A stretch of 64,000 bases of DNA from Eudromia elegans (Eukaryota; Chordata; Aves; Tinamiformes; Tinamidae), in the NCBI GenBank assembly GCA_003342815.1, contig PTEX01000485.1, forward strand, positions 1 to 64,000. The letters are read 5' to 3'. The notes beneath the pieces were generated by a model. The model was given only the letters and a program-made list of their open reading frames with translations, was not told where the DNA came from and made no database searches. Position 1 is the first letter of the stretch. Each line of letters starts with the position of its first letter. The position numbers and the translations under genes are program-made. Shown here in pieces: positions 41,877-52,439 of the stretch.

Positions 41877-42571
41877 AAACCTTTGAAATGCTGATTAAAC
41901 TGGCTGAGAATTACACGAGCACGCTGTTCTGCAATGCGTATAGGGACATGGCTGCGGAGGCTGCTGCACACGTTCAGGAGTTCTTCACTGATGTTGGGCT
42001 CTTCATATTTGGCACTGATGTCAGCACAGAGGAATTCGTCAACAGATTTTTTGACACCCTCTTCCCAATAGCGTACAGTCACGTGATTAAGCCCGGTCTG
42101 ACGGATGTTTCCCTGGAGTATGCCGAATGCCTGCGGATGGCGACGAGGGATATCAGGCCCTTTGGCAGCATTCCCAAAGTGGTTGCAAGGCAAATGGGAA
42201 GATCCCTGTTGCTCAGCCAGACTTTCTTGCAGGCTCTGAATCTGGGCATTGAAGTGATCAACACGACGGACCACCTGCACTTCTCCAAGGACTGCAGCAG
42301 AGCGTTGCTGCGGATGCAGTACTGCCCCCATTGCCAAGGGCTGACGCTGAGCAAGCCCTGCATGGGCTACTGCCTCAACGTGGTTCGGGGTTGCTTGGCT
42401 AACCTGGCAGAAGTGGATCTGCACTGGCGGGGATATGTTCAGTCCCTGGAAGAGCTCTCGAGTGCCATGCATGGGACGTACGATCTCGACCACGTGCTTC
42501 TAAATTTTCATTCACTCGTTAACGATGCTCTCATACAAGCCCATATCAATGGCCCAGAATTATCTGAGCAG
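41877..42571 (+). CDS. GPC5: Glypican-5 (GPC5) internal coding exon, matching human exon 3
   Basis: This exon encodes about 231 residues of glypican-5, a GPI-anchored heparan-sulfate proteoglycan of the cell surface that modulates Hedgehog, Wnt and FGF signalling. The translation matches the human protein as I remember it, roughly residues 109-340 of about 572. Shared stretches include AENYTS, VQEFFTDVGL, EEFVNRFFD, FLQALNLGIEVINTTD, LHFSK, MQYCPHCQGL, KPCMGYCLNV and LEELS-AMHGTYD. Eight cysteines are visible (in LFC, AEC, KDC, QYC, PHC, KPC, GYC and RGC), fitting the disulfide-bonded N-terminal core. NYT and NTT are two potential N-glycosylation sites. The first two bases (AA) finish a Glu codon begun in the previous exon (phase 1), and the exon ends after a complete Gln codon (phase 0). 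The signal peptide, glycosaminoglycan-attachment serines and GPI signal lie on exons outside the window. No stop or frameshift is seen. GPC3 is the closest paralogue but fits less well. Confidence 0.97.
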
Positions 42572-42577
42572 GTAAGA
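42569..42577 (+). other. Splice donor of the GPC5 exon
   Basis: CAG|GTAAGA is a near-ideal 5' splice site. Homology to GPC5 ends exactly at the Glu-Gln codons before it. Open reading continues by chance for 13 codons into the intron before a stop. Confidence 0.95.
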
Positions 42578-45500
42578 AGCTGTCTTAAAGCAGTGCTTGG
42601 TGCCAACATGTGAAACTAGAAAAGTAACCGTGATAATGAAAACTAGCCATTTCTATGCTGATGAACAGATTTGTGTTTTCGTTTTCAGCTGCATTTGGCA
42701 ATGTATTTCTCCAGCACAGTCAGTTTTTATTTTAATCATGTGCATGAATTGCTAATTTTTCATATTCTATTCACAAGTATAACAGCAAGTGGGGAGTCAA
42801 TGTTTTGGTAGCGTTTGCAGCAGAAAAGTCTTTTCAAATTGAAAAGGCTTTTTTCATGTGTGTATTTTTTTTTAATGTGAATCATCAAAACATTTGAAGT
42901 AACATTGAAAATGTTTCCCATTTCACACAGAACCATAGCTTTATCAAAATTTGGATTTTGTTGAAAAAGTCAGTGGAAACTTCTGCTCATTCTATCTTCT
43001 TTTAAATTCTACATTTTAAATAATTGTACAAAAAAGCTTCAAGCTTAATTTTAGAAATGTTACTTTATGTTTTTTTGAATAAGAGTAAACACAAGTATGT
43101 GTCAGTAAGTTCAGAATTTAAAAATATTAATAAGAGGAATGTAAATTATCTGATGAAAAACTCATTCCACAAATATTATTTAAAAAAGTAGACAGAAGTA
43201 TAGTTAAATGCAAGTGCGAAGTCTAATATGCAAATTTAACAATTCGTGTCTGTTTAAAGACTGGAAACTTCTCTACATGACATATTGGGTATAACTTCTA
43301 GGAGGACACAAGTGTGATTTTCATGAACTCCTCACAGGAAAATTGTGTAATTACTTCTTACCTTATATTTACCTAAAGATAAAAAATCATAGGCAAGTTT
43401 CCGTTTTGATACCAGTGGGCTGCTTTACAGGACCTGCAACTTTAGGTACGTTATTTGAATAATACTGTAGATATAGAGGAAATGTACATTTCATCTGCAA
43501 AGTGAAGCAGAGCTTTTTCTTATGCATACTTCAGGAAAAATAAAGTCTTGTGAAAGCTATCTTAGCTGTGAATGCATGAAGTGAGCAATTTTTAGATATT
43601 TTCTGGGAAAATATATACCATGTTTAGCTACAAATTAGAAATAAAGCTAGTGCATCTGCAAATTTATGCAAGTTATATAAGTAACTAGATTTGAATTCTT
43701 CCTCTGTTATATTAAATCCTCAATGTATTTTGCAAGTGTGTTTTTCTCTGTTTTATTATATGCAGAATTTCACTGGCACTCACATATTCTGCAGTTGAAG
43801 CTGAGCCAGATATCCATGGTCTTAAGGAGATGCCTTTGCTTTTAGAGGGCGCACGGGATAATTTGTGGCTGGGTTTCACTGTGGTGTGGCATTACCTGAG
43901 GTGTCAATAACACTTCTAGGACTACTGCAGTCTTCTGCCTTACTTGAATAGCTGTAGTGAAAGAGCTGCTTCTGTAAGCACCTCATAGGACCTTTGGCCA
44001 GAAATAACTTGACCGAATATAAACAAGTAGAAGATTCTGTATTTTTTTTAAATAAGTTTTTGACTAACAGTTTCCCCTACAATTTTCTGGAACAAGCTAG
44101 ATATGCAAGGAAAGGCACAAGGAAAGGACTTCTCTTTCCTATTTCATCCTAAGTCACTTGGTGTGAAAAAAACAATCCCCTTCCCACGTTTGTAGACTTT
44201 GTGATTTTGAAGAGTGTATGGGCATTGCCCCAGGCTTACAGTCTCGTAGTCTATCATTTTGGCTCTTTCAAAATGAAAAATTGTATTTGCTGACATGTTA
44301 TTTTTCATTCAGTTTCGACAAAAAGTTAAATGGGTGAAGAAAACTCCTCTTTTCATTCTTTTAGCCTAATACGAAATTTAACTTGATTTAGATTTATTTG
44401 ATTGATACTCTGTTTTGATATTCCTGATTTTTTTTTCCTTGTTCTCGCCCACATCACCAGCTTTTTAGATTGTGTAGTAAAAAAAAAACACTTTTTTTTT
44501 TTATAAACTTGCACACAATGCCATTGCACATGCTTATGTTTTTTTTCATGGATGTAAAAGAAATAATGAGAATGTGATTTGAGACTAGTTTTCTAAGTAA
44601 AAAAGAATTTATACAGAAGATTTTAAGATTTATTTATTTATTTATTTACCTATGATGTTTGGATGTTTGGAGCCAGTGTATTTGTTTTAAGATCAAGTGT
44701 TTGCAAAAATGGTTTTGGGTTAAGATTTTCTCATATAGAGTCACTTTCAAACTGTAAAAGTTAACAAGAAAATTTCACTCTAAATGAATCTGGGTCAGGC
44801 CTATATATTCAGGCTATTCATTAACCGTATGGCATCTTTCACATAATCTCTGTTTTACAGCAGATCAATCTTTCTCTCTTTGATCTGTCATTCTGTCAGA
44901 TAAGACAATGATGCCTTGATCCTTTGAAACACAGTGATCTAGTTGTTTGGTTCGGATCTGCTGCCTGTGCCTTGAGTGTATTTCAAATTTGCCAAGATCC
45001 TCAGTATCAAGAGTTAATTCTAACATGCAATAGTCTTCCAGCTTTTAGAGGAAGACCTGAATTCTGTTGAAATTGCCTCATTAATATTTCTTATTTTATC
45101 TTGAGTGACTCATGAACTTTTTCAAATTTTGTCAAGTAATTAATTAATGCGTCAGTGATTCTAACAGATACAGAAAGGACGATTATGAGCCAGCAAATAG
45201 TGGCTTGCTTAGGCACTAAGCAATCTCTGCAGTTTTAAAGCTGATTTTCACCATAGTGAGTATTTATTGGAACTTTAAAGAAACAATGTATGGAAATATG
45301 GATATGCAAATATTTGTGTAAGAGTCAACTATGCATACCCTTTAATGGTACATGTATTTCTAAGTCTATGTATTATTATATGTATGTTTACATCTTCAAA
45401 TATACTCAAAAGACTTTACCTATTATGTTGCAGGGATATCTCTATTCAAACTTAATGTATATTAACATATAACACTGATCTGTGTGGAGTGGAAAGACTA

Positions 45501-46412
45501 CCAATGTCCACCTCATGTGATGTTCAGTACGAGACTCTTTCCAGTAATGTACGGCTTGTTCTCATTACCCTAGCTCCGAGGGGCAGCAGGGCAGTGCCAC
45601 CCTGTCTCAAGTTGCAGTTTCTCTTTCCCTTTGTTCTTCCTATTTGACTTTCCTCCCCTTTAATTTGCACCTCCTCTGGCTGACTGATAAGCATAGCACC
45701 ATTTCTCATCTCCATACTTTGGTGTTATTCTGTGCTATTCTGCATAATCTACTGGAGATATGTGGGTTGTACAACTGTTCACATGTTTATTTATATTTAC
45801 ACATACATATGGACATACATGCCAACTCTGTATGCATTGACAGGTCTGTCAGCTCATTTCTGTGTTTTTGAGCTCTGTATTTATGTATCACCTGCACTCA
45901 GTACAGTAGCAGGCCTGATGCTTTTTTATGAATCAAAAGGGAAGATTTTGCACAGACTTGTGTACATGCGCATTCGTCTGTAACACAACGGAGTTTTAAA
46001 AGAACAACATTGTACCAAACAAGAATGGTATAAGCTATTGACAAGTCAAAGAAAATCCAAAAACAAGATTAGATTACATAACTGATATTCATTGAGTAAC
46101 TGTTAAATTGTTTTGTAGAGGCCCTTGTAACGCTATTCTATGTCTCTCTTTGGGCTCAGCCTGTGTTGTATGTCTTTCTGAGCTTCATGTAGCAAGGAAA
46201 CTCTCTGCTGAGGCTAATAAGTGCAAAAGAACTTTGTAACACATTTAAAAAAAAAAGAATTATTAATTTTTGACAAGTTGTATTAAATTGTTACCTCCGT
46301 TGTGTCATGCTGCCAGTTCTTGAAGATAATAAGAGAGAATGACAAGGAAAGATTGTAGCAAGACTTAAAAAGTTCTGATATCCCCCTACAATCCCCAGTG
46401 TAAGAATATTTT
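42572..46412. other. GPC5 downstream intron, first part: no gene seen
   Basis: This is AT-rich intron after the exon donor. It carries only simple repeats and T-runs; no open frame resembles a protein and no transposon was recognised. Confidence 0.75.
44629..44648. repeat. (TTTA)n microsatellite
   Basis: Five TTTA units. Confidence 0.85.
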
Positions 46413-46584
46413 TTGCTCCCTTTAAGCATCAGTGAATGGCCGGGTCCCATAGGCAAACGCCTGTGTCATTCAGTGTGGTTTGTCAACAGCTTGCGCCTGT
46501 CTCTGTTGGACGTTGCCCAAGTCCTGCTCGGGGACCATCCTCAGCTGCATGTGTCCAACTTCTCCTGGTGTGACCAATGCATCA
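46413..46584. other. Unidentified GC-richer segment left of a CR1 fragment
   Basis: The sequence is clearly GC-richer than the surrounding intron and abuts the CR1 tail at 46585. A + strand frame (46413-46853) stays open through this segment and the CR1 fragment, but part of it is CR1 read antisense, so it is not taken as a gene. It could be an older repeat that hosts the CR1, or a composite. Confidence 0.35.
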
Positions 46585-46712
46585 TCGAATCAATCACAGA
46601 ATCATTATGGTTAGAAAATATCTTCAAGATAGTCAAGTCTAACCGTAAACCCATCACCACCATACCATCATACCACCATACCATCATCACCACCATACGA
46701 TACTCATGTCCC
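46585..46712 (-). mobile_element. CR1 LINE 3'-end fragment
   Basis: Read on +, the sequence starts AATCACAGAATCATTATGGTT and continues with TCAAGTCTAACC, the reverse complement of the avian CR1 3' untranslated end (compare the consensus TCACAGAATCATTAAGGTTGG...AAGTCCAACC). The part next to the tail, normally CACCACCATGCCCACT, is expanded here into CCATACCATCAT-like repeats before the match resumes at CATGTCCC. No coding portion remains. The copy looks old. Confidence 0.85.
46655..46700. repeat. Minisatellite-like CCATCATAC repeats inside the CR1 fragment
   Basis: ACCACCATACCATCAT-type units recur about three times in 46 bases. They probably arose by slippage from the ACCACCATGCCC stretch of the CR1 tail. 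Confidence 0.75.
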
Positions 46713-46930
46713 AAAATCTACCCTGATGTGGATTGCATACTGGATCAAGGAGCTGCTTGGAAGGAGCCTCTGTTAGTTGTGTTTTCTTTGGCGTGTGAAG
46801 ACTTGCTGTTCTTGGACAATGTTATCTGGAGGGAATGTTATCACTGGAGGTGAGGTGGGCCCCAGGCAGAAGCTGGAGGAAAACAGGGAAGGGAACAGGA
46901 AAGAAAGGAAAGGGCAAAGACATAACGTTT
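46713..46930. other. Unidentified GC-richer segment right of a CR1 fragment
   Basis: The sequence continues GC-richer after the CR1 match. It contains a local near-duplication (ATGTTATCTGGAGGGAATGTTATCACTGG) and ends in a purine-rich GGAAAGG run at about 46885-46915. The family is not recognised. Confidence 0.35.
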
Positions 46931-48323
46931 TGTAATTAAAATTCTCCCAGACTTTACATGAAGCTATTGTTCTGGAATCCCAGAAGACCAGTGGTGTTTG
47001 TGATTAATACTGAATAAAAGAGATGAAAAGGAATATTGATTAGCCACTCATTGTATATTCTGGGCACTGATAATTTGGGGATCTGGATGAAAAAGGAGTA
47101 TGTGACCATGATATTAAAAACTGGATGTGTCTATAAACATACTAGAATCAGAAACACATCAAAAAAAAAAATTAAAAATACTCAAATTCTGTCATTTCCC
47201 AGCTTTAAGTGATGAATTTTACTACTTCATGATTCTTTTAGCTAATATAATCATGCAATAATTTGGAATAATTATGCAATATTGCAATAATTATGTTCTA
47301 ATTCATACTCATTTTAATGACATCAGTTTTCCAAACAGTTAAAGATACTGAAATTTCTGGATATTCTTCAGTGCTTTCACTGATCTTAACCTAATCCAGA
47401 AAGATGCGCATCTTCTATAAAAATATGCGTAATGAAATTGTGTGGAAAGAGATTTTTGTCTTGCTCTTTTTCTTAACTGTTGTTAATATTAAAAAAAAAA
47501 AACAAACCACATATTGTGCTGTAAATGCTAGGAGTGAGGTGGAGTTAATGGCCTATACTTAAAGCTTTATTTTCTTATTGATTGTTTTTGCTTGAAAGGA
47601 CTAGCTATAAACACTTAAATAGTTAGAATTGCTGTAATGCAATGACATATAATCTTTAATAGGCCCACGAAGTGTCATAAATAATACACAATATTTAAAC
47701 AGAAATAGGATATTACAAATAGACTATTTTGGATTTTATTGCTCCTTTTTTTTTTTTTTTTACTATCTTTGGTGCAGTTATTTCTTTTGTAGGGCTTCTC
47801 TAGCTTAAAATCCTACAGCCCTTATAGATATTCCATGACTTTCCAAAAAGTTAAGTGCAATAAAAGTCAAAGAAGTTAAACCAAGCAATTCTCTGAAAAG
47901 TATATGCAGGGAAAGTGATAAAAAACATATTTTGATTATCCCAAATAATTTCTATCAAATACTTTTTTTTTTTAAATTGGAAAAATAATAATGGATAGGC
48001 ATTTTTAAATTACATTTTTTTTCTTTAATGAGGAAAATGTTAGACTGTACTTTCAAGCAGTATTTATAAGACCTGTTCCCGATCTTTCTTTAAAAACTTT
48101 GAAGTACTCCATCTAAAATAGAAAATTCGGAAAAACAGAAGACATGGAACAACAGAATTGCTGCAGTTCTATGGAACAATTCAGTGTTTCTAAACAAAAA
48201 ATGACATACTTCTAAATCTTCTAAATCTATTGGTATGTGTTTCATAGAATCATGCAATGCTTAAGGTTGGAAGGGACCTCTAGAGGGACCTCTAGTCCAA
48301 TCCCCTTGTACACGCAGGGTCTC

Positions 48324-49145
48324 CTAGTGCATGTGGCACAGGGTGGTGTCCAAGTGGTTTTTGAACATCTCCAGAGAAGGAGACTCCACCACCTTTCTGG
48401 GCAGCCTGTTCCAGGGCTCTGTCACCCTCACTGTTAAGAAATTCTTCCTCAAGTTCCTGTGGAACTTTTGATGCCTCAATTTGTGGTAGTTTCCTTTAGT
48501 CCTATCACTGGCCACCGCTGAAAAGAGCCTGGCCTCATCCTCCTCACTCCCTCCATTGAGGTACTTATGAAGTATTAGATGCCCCCTCATCCGAATCTTC
48601 TTCAGGCTGAACAGCCCCAGCTCTCTCAGCCTTTGCTCATAGGGCAGATGTTCCAGGCCCCTAATCATCTTCGTGGCCCTGCGCTGGACTCTCTCCAGCA
48701 GCTCCACATCCCTCCTGCACTGGGGAGCCCAGAACTGCACACAGTACTCGAGGTGCGGCCTCACCAGGGCTGAGTAGAGGGGCAGAATCACCTCCCTCGA
48801 CCTGCTGGAGACGCTCTGCTTAATGCACCCCAAGATCCCATTGGCCTTCTTGGCCACGAGGACACACTGCTGCCTCATGGTCAACTTGTCGTCCACCATG
48901 ACGCCCAGGTCCCTTTCTGCAGGGCTGCTCTCCAGGAGGTCGGTCCCCAGCCTGTAGGCATGTCTGGGGTTATTCCTCCCCAGGTGCAGTACCCTGCACT
49001 TTCCCTTGTTGAACTTCATAAGTTTTCTCACCGCCCAGTTGTCCAGTGTGTCCAGGTCCCTCTGGATGGCAGCACAGCCCTCAGGCCTATCAGCTGCTCC
49101 TCCCAGTTTGGTATCATCAGCAAACTTGTTGAGGGAGCACTCCAT
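48324..49145 (-). pseudogene. CR1 ORF2 remnant: reverse transcriptase motif C and C-terminus
   Basis: A 273-codon frame begins at [16 protein letters not shown], so the catalytic FADD box (motif C) is intact. It continues through [78 protein letters not shown] and [23 protein letters not shown] to the natural CR1 stop. This is the best preserved coding stretch of any repeat in the window, but it lies in a different frame from the rest of the enzyme and has no promoter. Confidence 0.95.
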
Positions 49146-50008
49146 CCCTTCATCCAGCTCGTTAATGAATAAGTTGAACAGGACCGGACGAGGACTGACT
49201 CCTGGAGGACACTGCTAATCACAGGCGTCCAGCTGGACTCTGCACCACTAATCACCAGCCTCTGAGCCCTGCCATCGAGCCAATTTCTAATCCACCTCAC
49301 TGTCCACTCATCTAACCCACACTTCTGGAGCTTACTCAGGAGGATGTTGTGAGAGATGGTGTCAAAAGCTTTGCTGAAGTCCAGGTAGATGCCCTCATCT
49401 ATCCATCTAGTCACTCCATCATAGAAGGCTATCAGGTTAGTCACATATGATTTCCCCTTGGTGAATCCATGCTGACTAGTCCTGATCACCTTCTCCTCCT
49501 TGTTATGCCTAGAGATGTTGTCTAGGACAAGCTGCTCCATCACTTTTCCAGGGACAAAGGTCAGGCTGTGGTTTCCTGGGTCCTCTCTCTTGCCTATTTG
49601 AAGACTGGAGTCTTCCAGCACCTTCCCTTCTCTCCACGACCTCTCAAAGATGATGGAGAACGGCTCAGCAATAACCTCTGCCAGTTCCCTCACCACCCTT
49701 GGGTGCATCCCATCTGGGCCCATAGATTTATGGGCATCCAGTTTGCCTAAATAATCCCTAATGCAATCCCTCTTGATGAGCGGAAAGTTCTCGTCTCTCT
49801 CGGTTATCTCTCTTGTATCTGAGCTCTGTAGTTCATGGGGACCAGCCTTAGTAGTGAAGACAAAAGCAAAGAAGGCATTTAGTAACTCTGCCTTCTCCAC
49901 ATCCTCCGTCACCAGGGCACCCTGCCCATTCAGCAGTGGACTGACATTTTCCCTAGACTTCCTCTTACTGCTGATATTTATAGAAGCCCTTCCTGTTATC
50001 CCTGACAT
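49028..50008 (-). pseudogene. CR1 ORF2 remnant: reverse transcriptase, N-terminal part
   Basis: The translated frame shows CR1 reverse transcriptase landmarks in order: DYLGKLDAHKSMGPDGMHPRV, VPGKVMEQL, SQHGFTKGKS, TNLIAFYDGVT, motif A (LDFSKAFD, with the catalytic Asp intact) and [12 protein letters not shown]. Two short internal stretches are missing relative to the family: the WK-N-TPVFKKG region, and residues before IYLDFSKAFD. Around [12 protein letters not shown] the frame leaves the CR1 match, and the family sequence resumes in another frame in the neighbouring remnant. It is dead as a protein. Confidence 0.93.
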
Positions 50009-50577
50009 CTCTTGCTAATTCTAATTCCAAATGGGCCTTGGCCTTCTCGTTGCATCCCTGCATTCCCTGACAATGTTCCCATATTGTTTCTATAACATAA
50101 TGTTCCCATGTTTCAGTGCACCTAAAAGACTGTACACAGATAAGACACATATTTAGTACTAAATTTAGTGACAATTTTACTAAGCTGTCTTTCCTCACCA
50201 CTGGAAGAACTTCCCATCAGTGCCTTATTATAAGGACTATGTACAAGAATTCTAGGTACCCTTTAGCAAAATGAATAAGGTCTTTAACCTTAATTTTGCT
50301 TCTTTGGATTTTGTTATCTTGTTTCAAAGTTCTAGCATCACTCAAAAGCTCTTTACTTTCAAATTTTCAAATTTTTAAAAAGGAATAATGTGATTTTTTT
50401 TTCCTTGGCACCTTAATTTTCTAATGGATCTTGACCAGAATGATCGTAAGAATGTGTCATCTGGAAATGATATATTTAAGGTTTTGCTATTTGTTAAAAT
50501 AAATATTGAACAATTATTTTTCAAGCACTTATCTAAAATGGGACAGACTGAAAATATTTCAGTTTATAAACCTGTTT

Positions 50578-50600
50578 AAAAACAAACAAACAAACAAAAA
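50578..50600. repeat. (AAAC)n microsatellite
   Basis: Four to five CAAA units in the gap between two CR1 copies. The rest of 50096-51479 is AT-rich intron with no recognised feature. Confidence 0.8.
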
Positions 50601-51479
50601 GCTGTGCACAAAAGAAATATTAATTGCATGAAAGTCTAATATCACAGCCTAATTCCTGTATATGCTAGAGTAAAACTGGTCAATATTGTGCTAATCACTT
50701 ATTATTTTACAAATTAGGCAGGTTATACCACATTTTAAAATTTATTGCTGCTTTGGTTTATGATTCAATATTGTTTTTATTTTAACACCACAGTATAACA
50801 CCTACTGTGCTAGCACCTACCACTTGTATTGCAAATGTGCTTTATCTGATTGAAAATAGATTAATTCACCCAAATATCTAACTAGCTCTTCCAAATAGCT
50901 GACTGCATTTACTTGCAACTCATCTGCTGCCAAGTAGATGTCCCATTCCAGCATTTTTACCATGGGAGGTATGCAGGCAACCTGGTTTGACTGAATTTTC
51001 CAATGCTGGAGCAAAAGACAAATGGCTTGATAGCCAGGTCGACTTCTCATATTCAGATCCCGCTCCTAATGCAAGGCTCCCATTGCACTTAGCATGGGCA
51101 GTAGGAAGAGCACTGTCAGTGTTGGAGACAGAGGATAGACAGAGATAGACAGACGTCTATCCCAGGGTGACTCCACTAAGAACAGCTGGCATAAATCACT
51201 TATTTGCCCAAACTTCTGTCCCATTGCCGCTACCAGTCAGGGAGACAGCAGGGAAACAGGACTATCAGCAACACCTTTGGCAGTGGACACTCTATGCTTT
51301 GTATACATAAGAATGTAACAAATTAGCTAACCAAAGGCTTATGGCCTGTAAGTAGTGAGAATTTGTTTCTGTTAAAGAGTCTATCTGTCTTCTCACCTAA
51401 CCCTACCTAGTGATTTGACTGCTCTTCCCATCTTTCCTGTTTTGATTGGTCATTGGATATTTGGGTAATATGGATATTT

Positions 51480-52290
51480 CATAGAATCACAGAATCATTA
51501 TGGTTTCTTGAACTCTGCCGGGGCGGTGACTCCACCACTGCTCAGGGCTCCCTGTTCCAATGTTTGACTTATTTCTTCCGTGTAGCAATTTTTCCTAATA
51601 TGGTGCAACTGGTGCAATTTGTACTCTGGTGCAACTTGAGGCTATTCCCTCTTGTCCTATTGGTAGTTATTCTAGAGAAGAGACCAACCCCCGCCACACT
51701 ACAACCTCCTTCAGGTCTTCCTCGAGCTCCTCTTCTCCAGAATAAATAACCCCAGCTCCCTGAGCTGCAACTCATAAGGTTTGTGCACCAACCCCTTCAC
51801 CAGCTTCATTGCCCCTCTTTGGACACACTTCAGCACCTCAAGGTCTTGCAATGAGGGGCCCAAAACTGAGTATAGTGTTCAAGGTGCGGCCTCACCAGAG
51901 CTGAGTACAGGGGAACAATCACTTCCCTGGGCCTCCTGACTACACTGTTCCTGATACAAGCCAGGATTTTGTTGTCCTTTTTGGCCCCCTGGGCACACTA
52001 CTGGCTTATGTTCAATCAATGTTGATTGCATGTCAATCAACAGTCCCAGGTCCTTTTCTGCTACAGAGTTTCCAGCCTCTTCGCCCCAGGTCTGTAGTGT
52101 TGCATGATGCTGTTGTGACCAAAGCACAGGACTCGGCGCTTGGCCTTGTTGAATCTCATACCTGTTCAGCCTCAGCCCATTGATCGAGCCTGTCCCGATC
52201 CCTCTGTAGACCCTTCGTACCCCCAAGATGATCAACTCTTCCTTCGAGCTTAGTGTTGACTGCAAATTTCTCTAGCTTGCACTTGCTGAC
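51480..52290 (-). mobile_element. CR1 LINE, 3' part only, about 0.8 kb, old
   Basis: Read on +, it starts CATAGAATCACAGAATCATTATGG, the CR1 tail in reverse. It then jumps to AACTCTGCCGGGGCGGTGACTCCACC and follows the avian CR1 sequence (TTGAGGCTATTCCCTCTTGTCC, AAGGTGCGGCCTCACCAGAGCTGAGTACAGGGG, AGGTCCTTTTCTGC, TCCCTCTGTAGA) up to about 52290. The stretch between the tail and the end of ORF2 is deleted. On the minus strand only fragments of ORF2 can be read, for instance AEKDLGLLID, matching the CR1 AEKDLGVLVD block. Many indels suggest greater age than the copy at 48242. Confidence 0.93.
51879..52265 (-). pseudogene. CR1 ORF2 C-terminal remnant, heavily decayed
   Basis: Only part of this 128-codon frame matches CR1 ORF2 (GEEAGNSVAEKDLGLLID, compare GEEWLESCQAEKDLGVLVD). 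The rest is out of frame with the family. Left of it, CR1 nucleotide similarity continues but frames change repeatedly. It is not functional. Confidence 0.8.
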
Positions 52291-52439
52291 ATCTGAAGTC
52301 AGAGCTTATGGAAAAAGTGCAAGAATAGTGTTTGGCTCTTATGAAATCAGATACTTCATCTAGTGCTCCAGACAAGGTCTCTCAACATAATGCTCCATTT
52401 CAGTTTGGAAGAAATGGTGGTTTAATTTACAGGGGGGAG

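Larger units (their letters stand above)
48242..50095 (-). mobile_element. CR1 LINE, 5'-truncated, about 1.85 kb
   Basis: This is a non-LTR retrotransposon copy on the minus strand. Its 3' end lies at 48242 (CATAGAATCATGCAATG on +, the reverse complement of the CR1 8-bp tail). It spans the end of ORF2: the region just before the reverse transcriptase (ARDVRDNRKGFYKY), nearly all of the reverse transcriptase, and the C-terminal part through PWNRLPR to the stop. The endonuclease and ORF1 are missing. The 5' break near 50095 is approximate, because similarity fades after the CR1-like CATTCCCTGACAATGTTCCCAT. A 12-bp unit, AGGGACCTCTAG, is tandemly doubled close to the 3' end (about 48272-48296). 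No target-site duplication was found, as is usual for CR1. Confidence 0.96.

Noticed and set aside
41849-42493. 214-codon open frame antisense to the GPC5 exon
   Set aside because: It mirrors the conserved GPC5 codons. The sense strand has clear family homology, intact splice sites and conserved cysteines, so the antisense frame is best explained by GC-rich codon composition.
42572-42613. Continuation of the GPC5 frame past the exon to a stop
   Set aside because: Homology stops at a near-perfect donor site. The 13 extra codons are intron read-through. A truncated isoform is conceivable but not supported here.
46413-46853. 146-codon + frame
   Set aside because: It reads through a CR1 tail in antisense and its CCATCAT repeats. 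It is not a conserved protein.
49568-50018. Several short + frames over the CR1 copy
   Set aside because: They are antisense shadows of CR1 ORF2.
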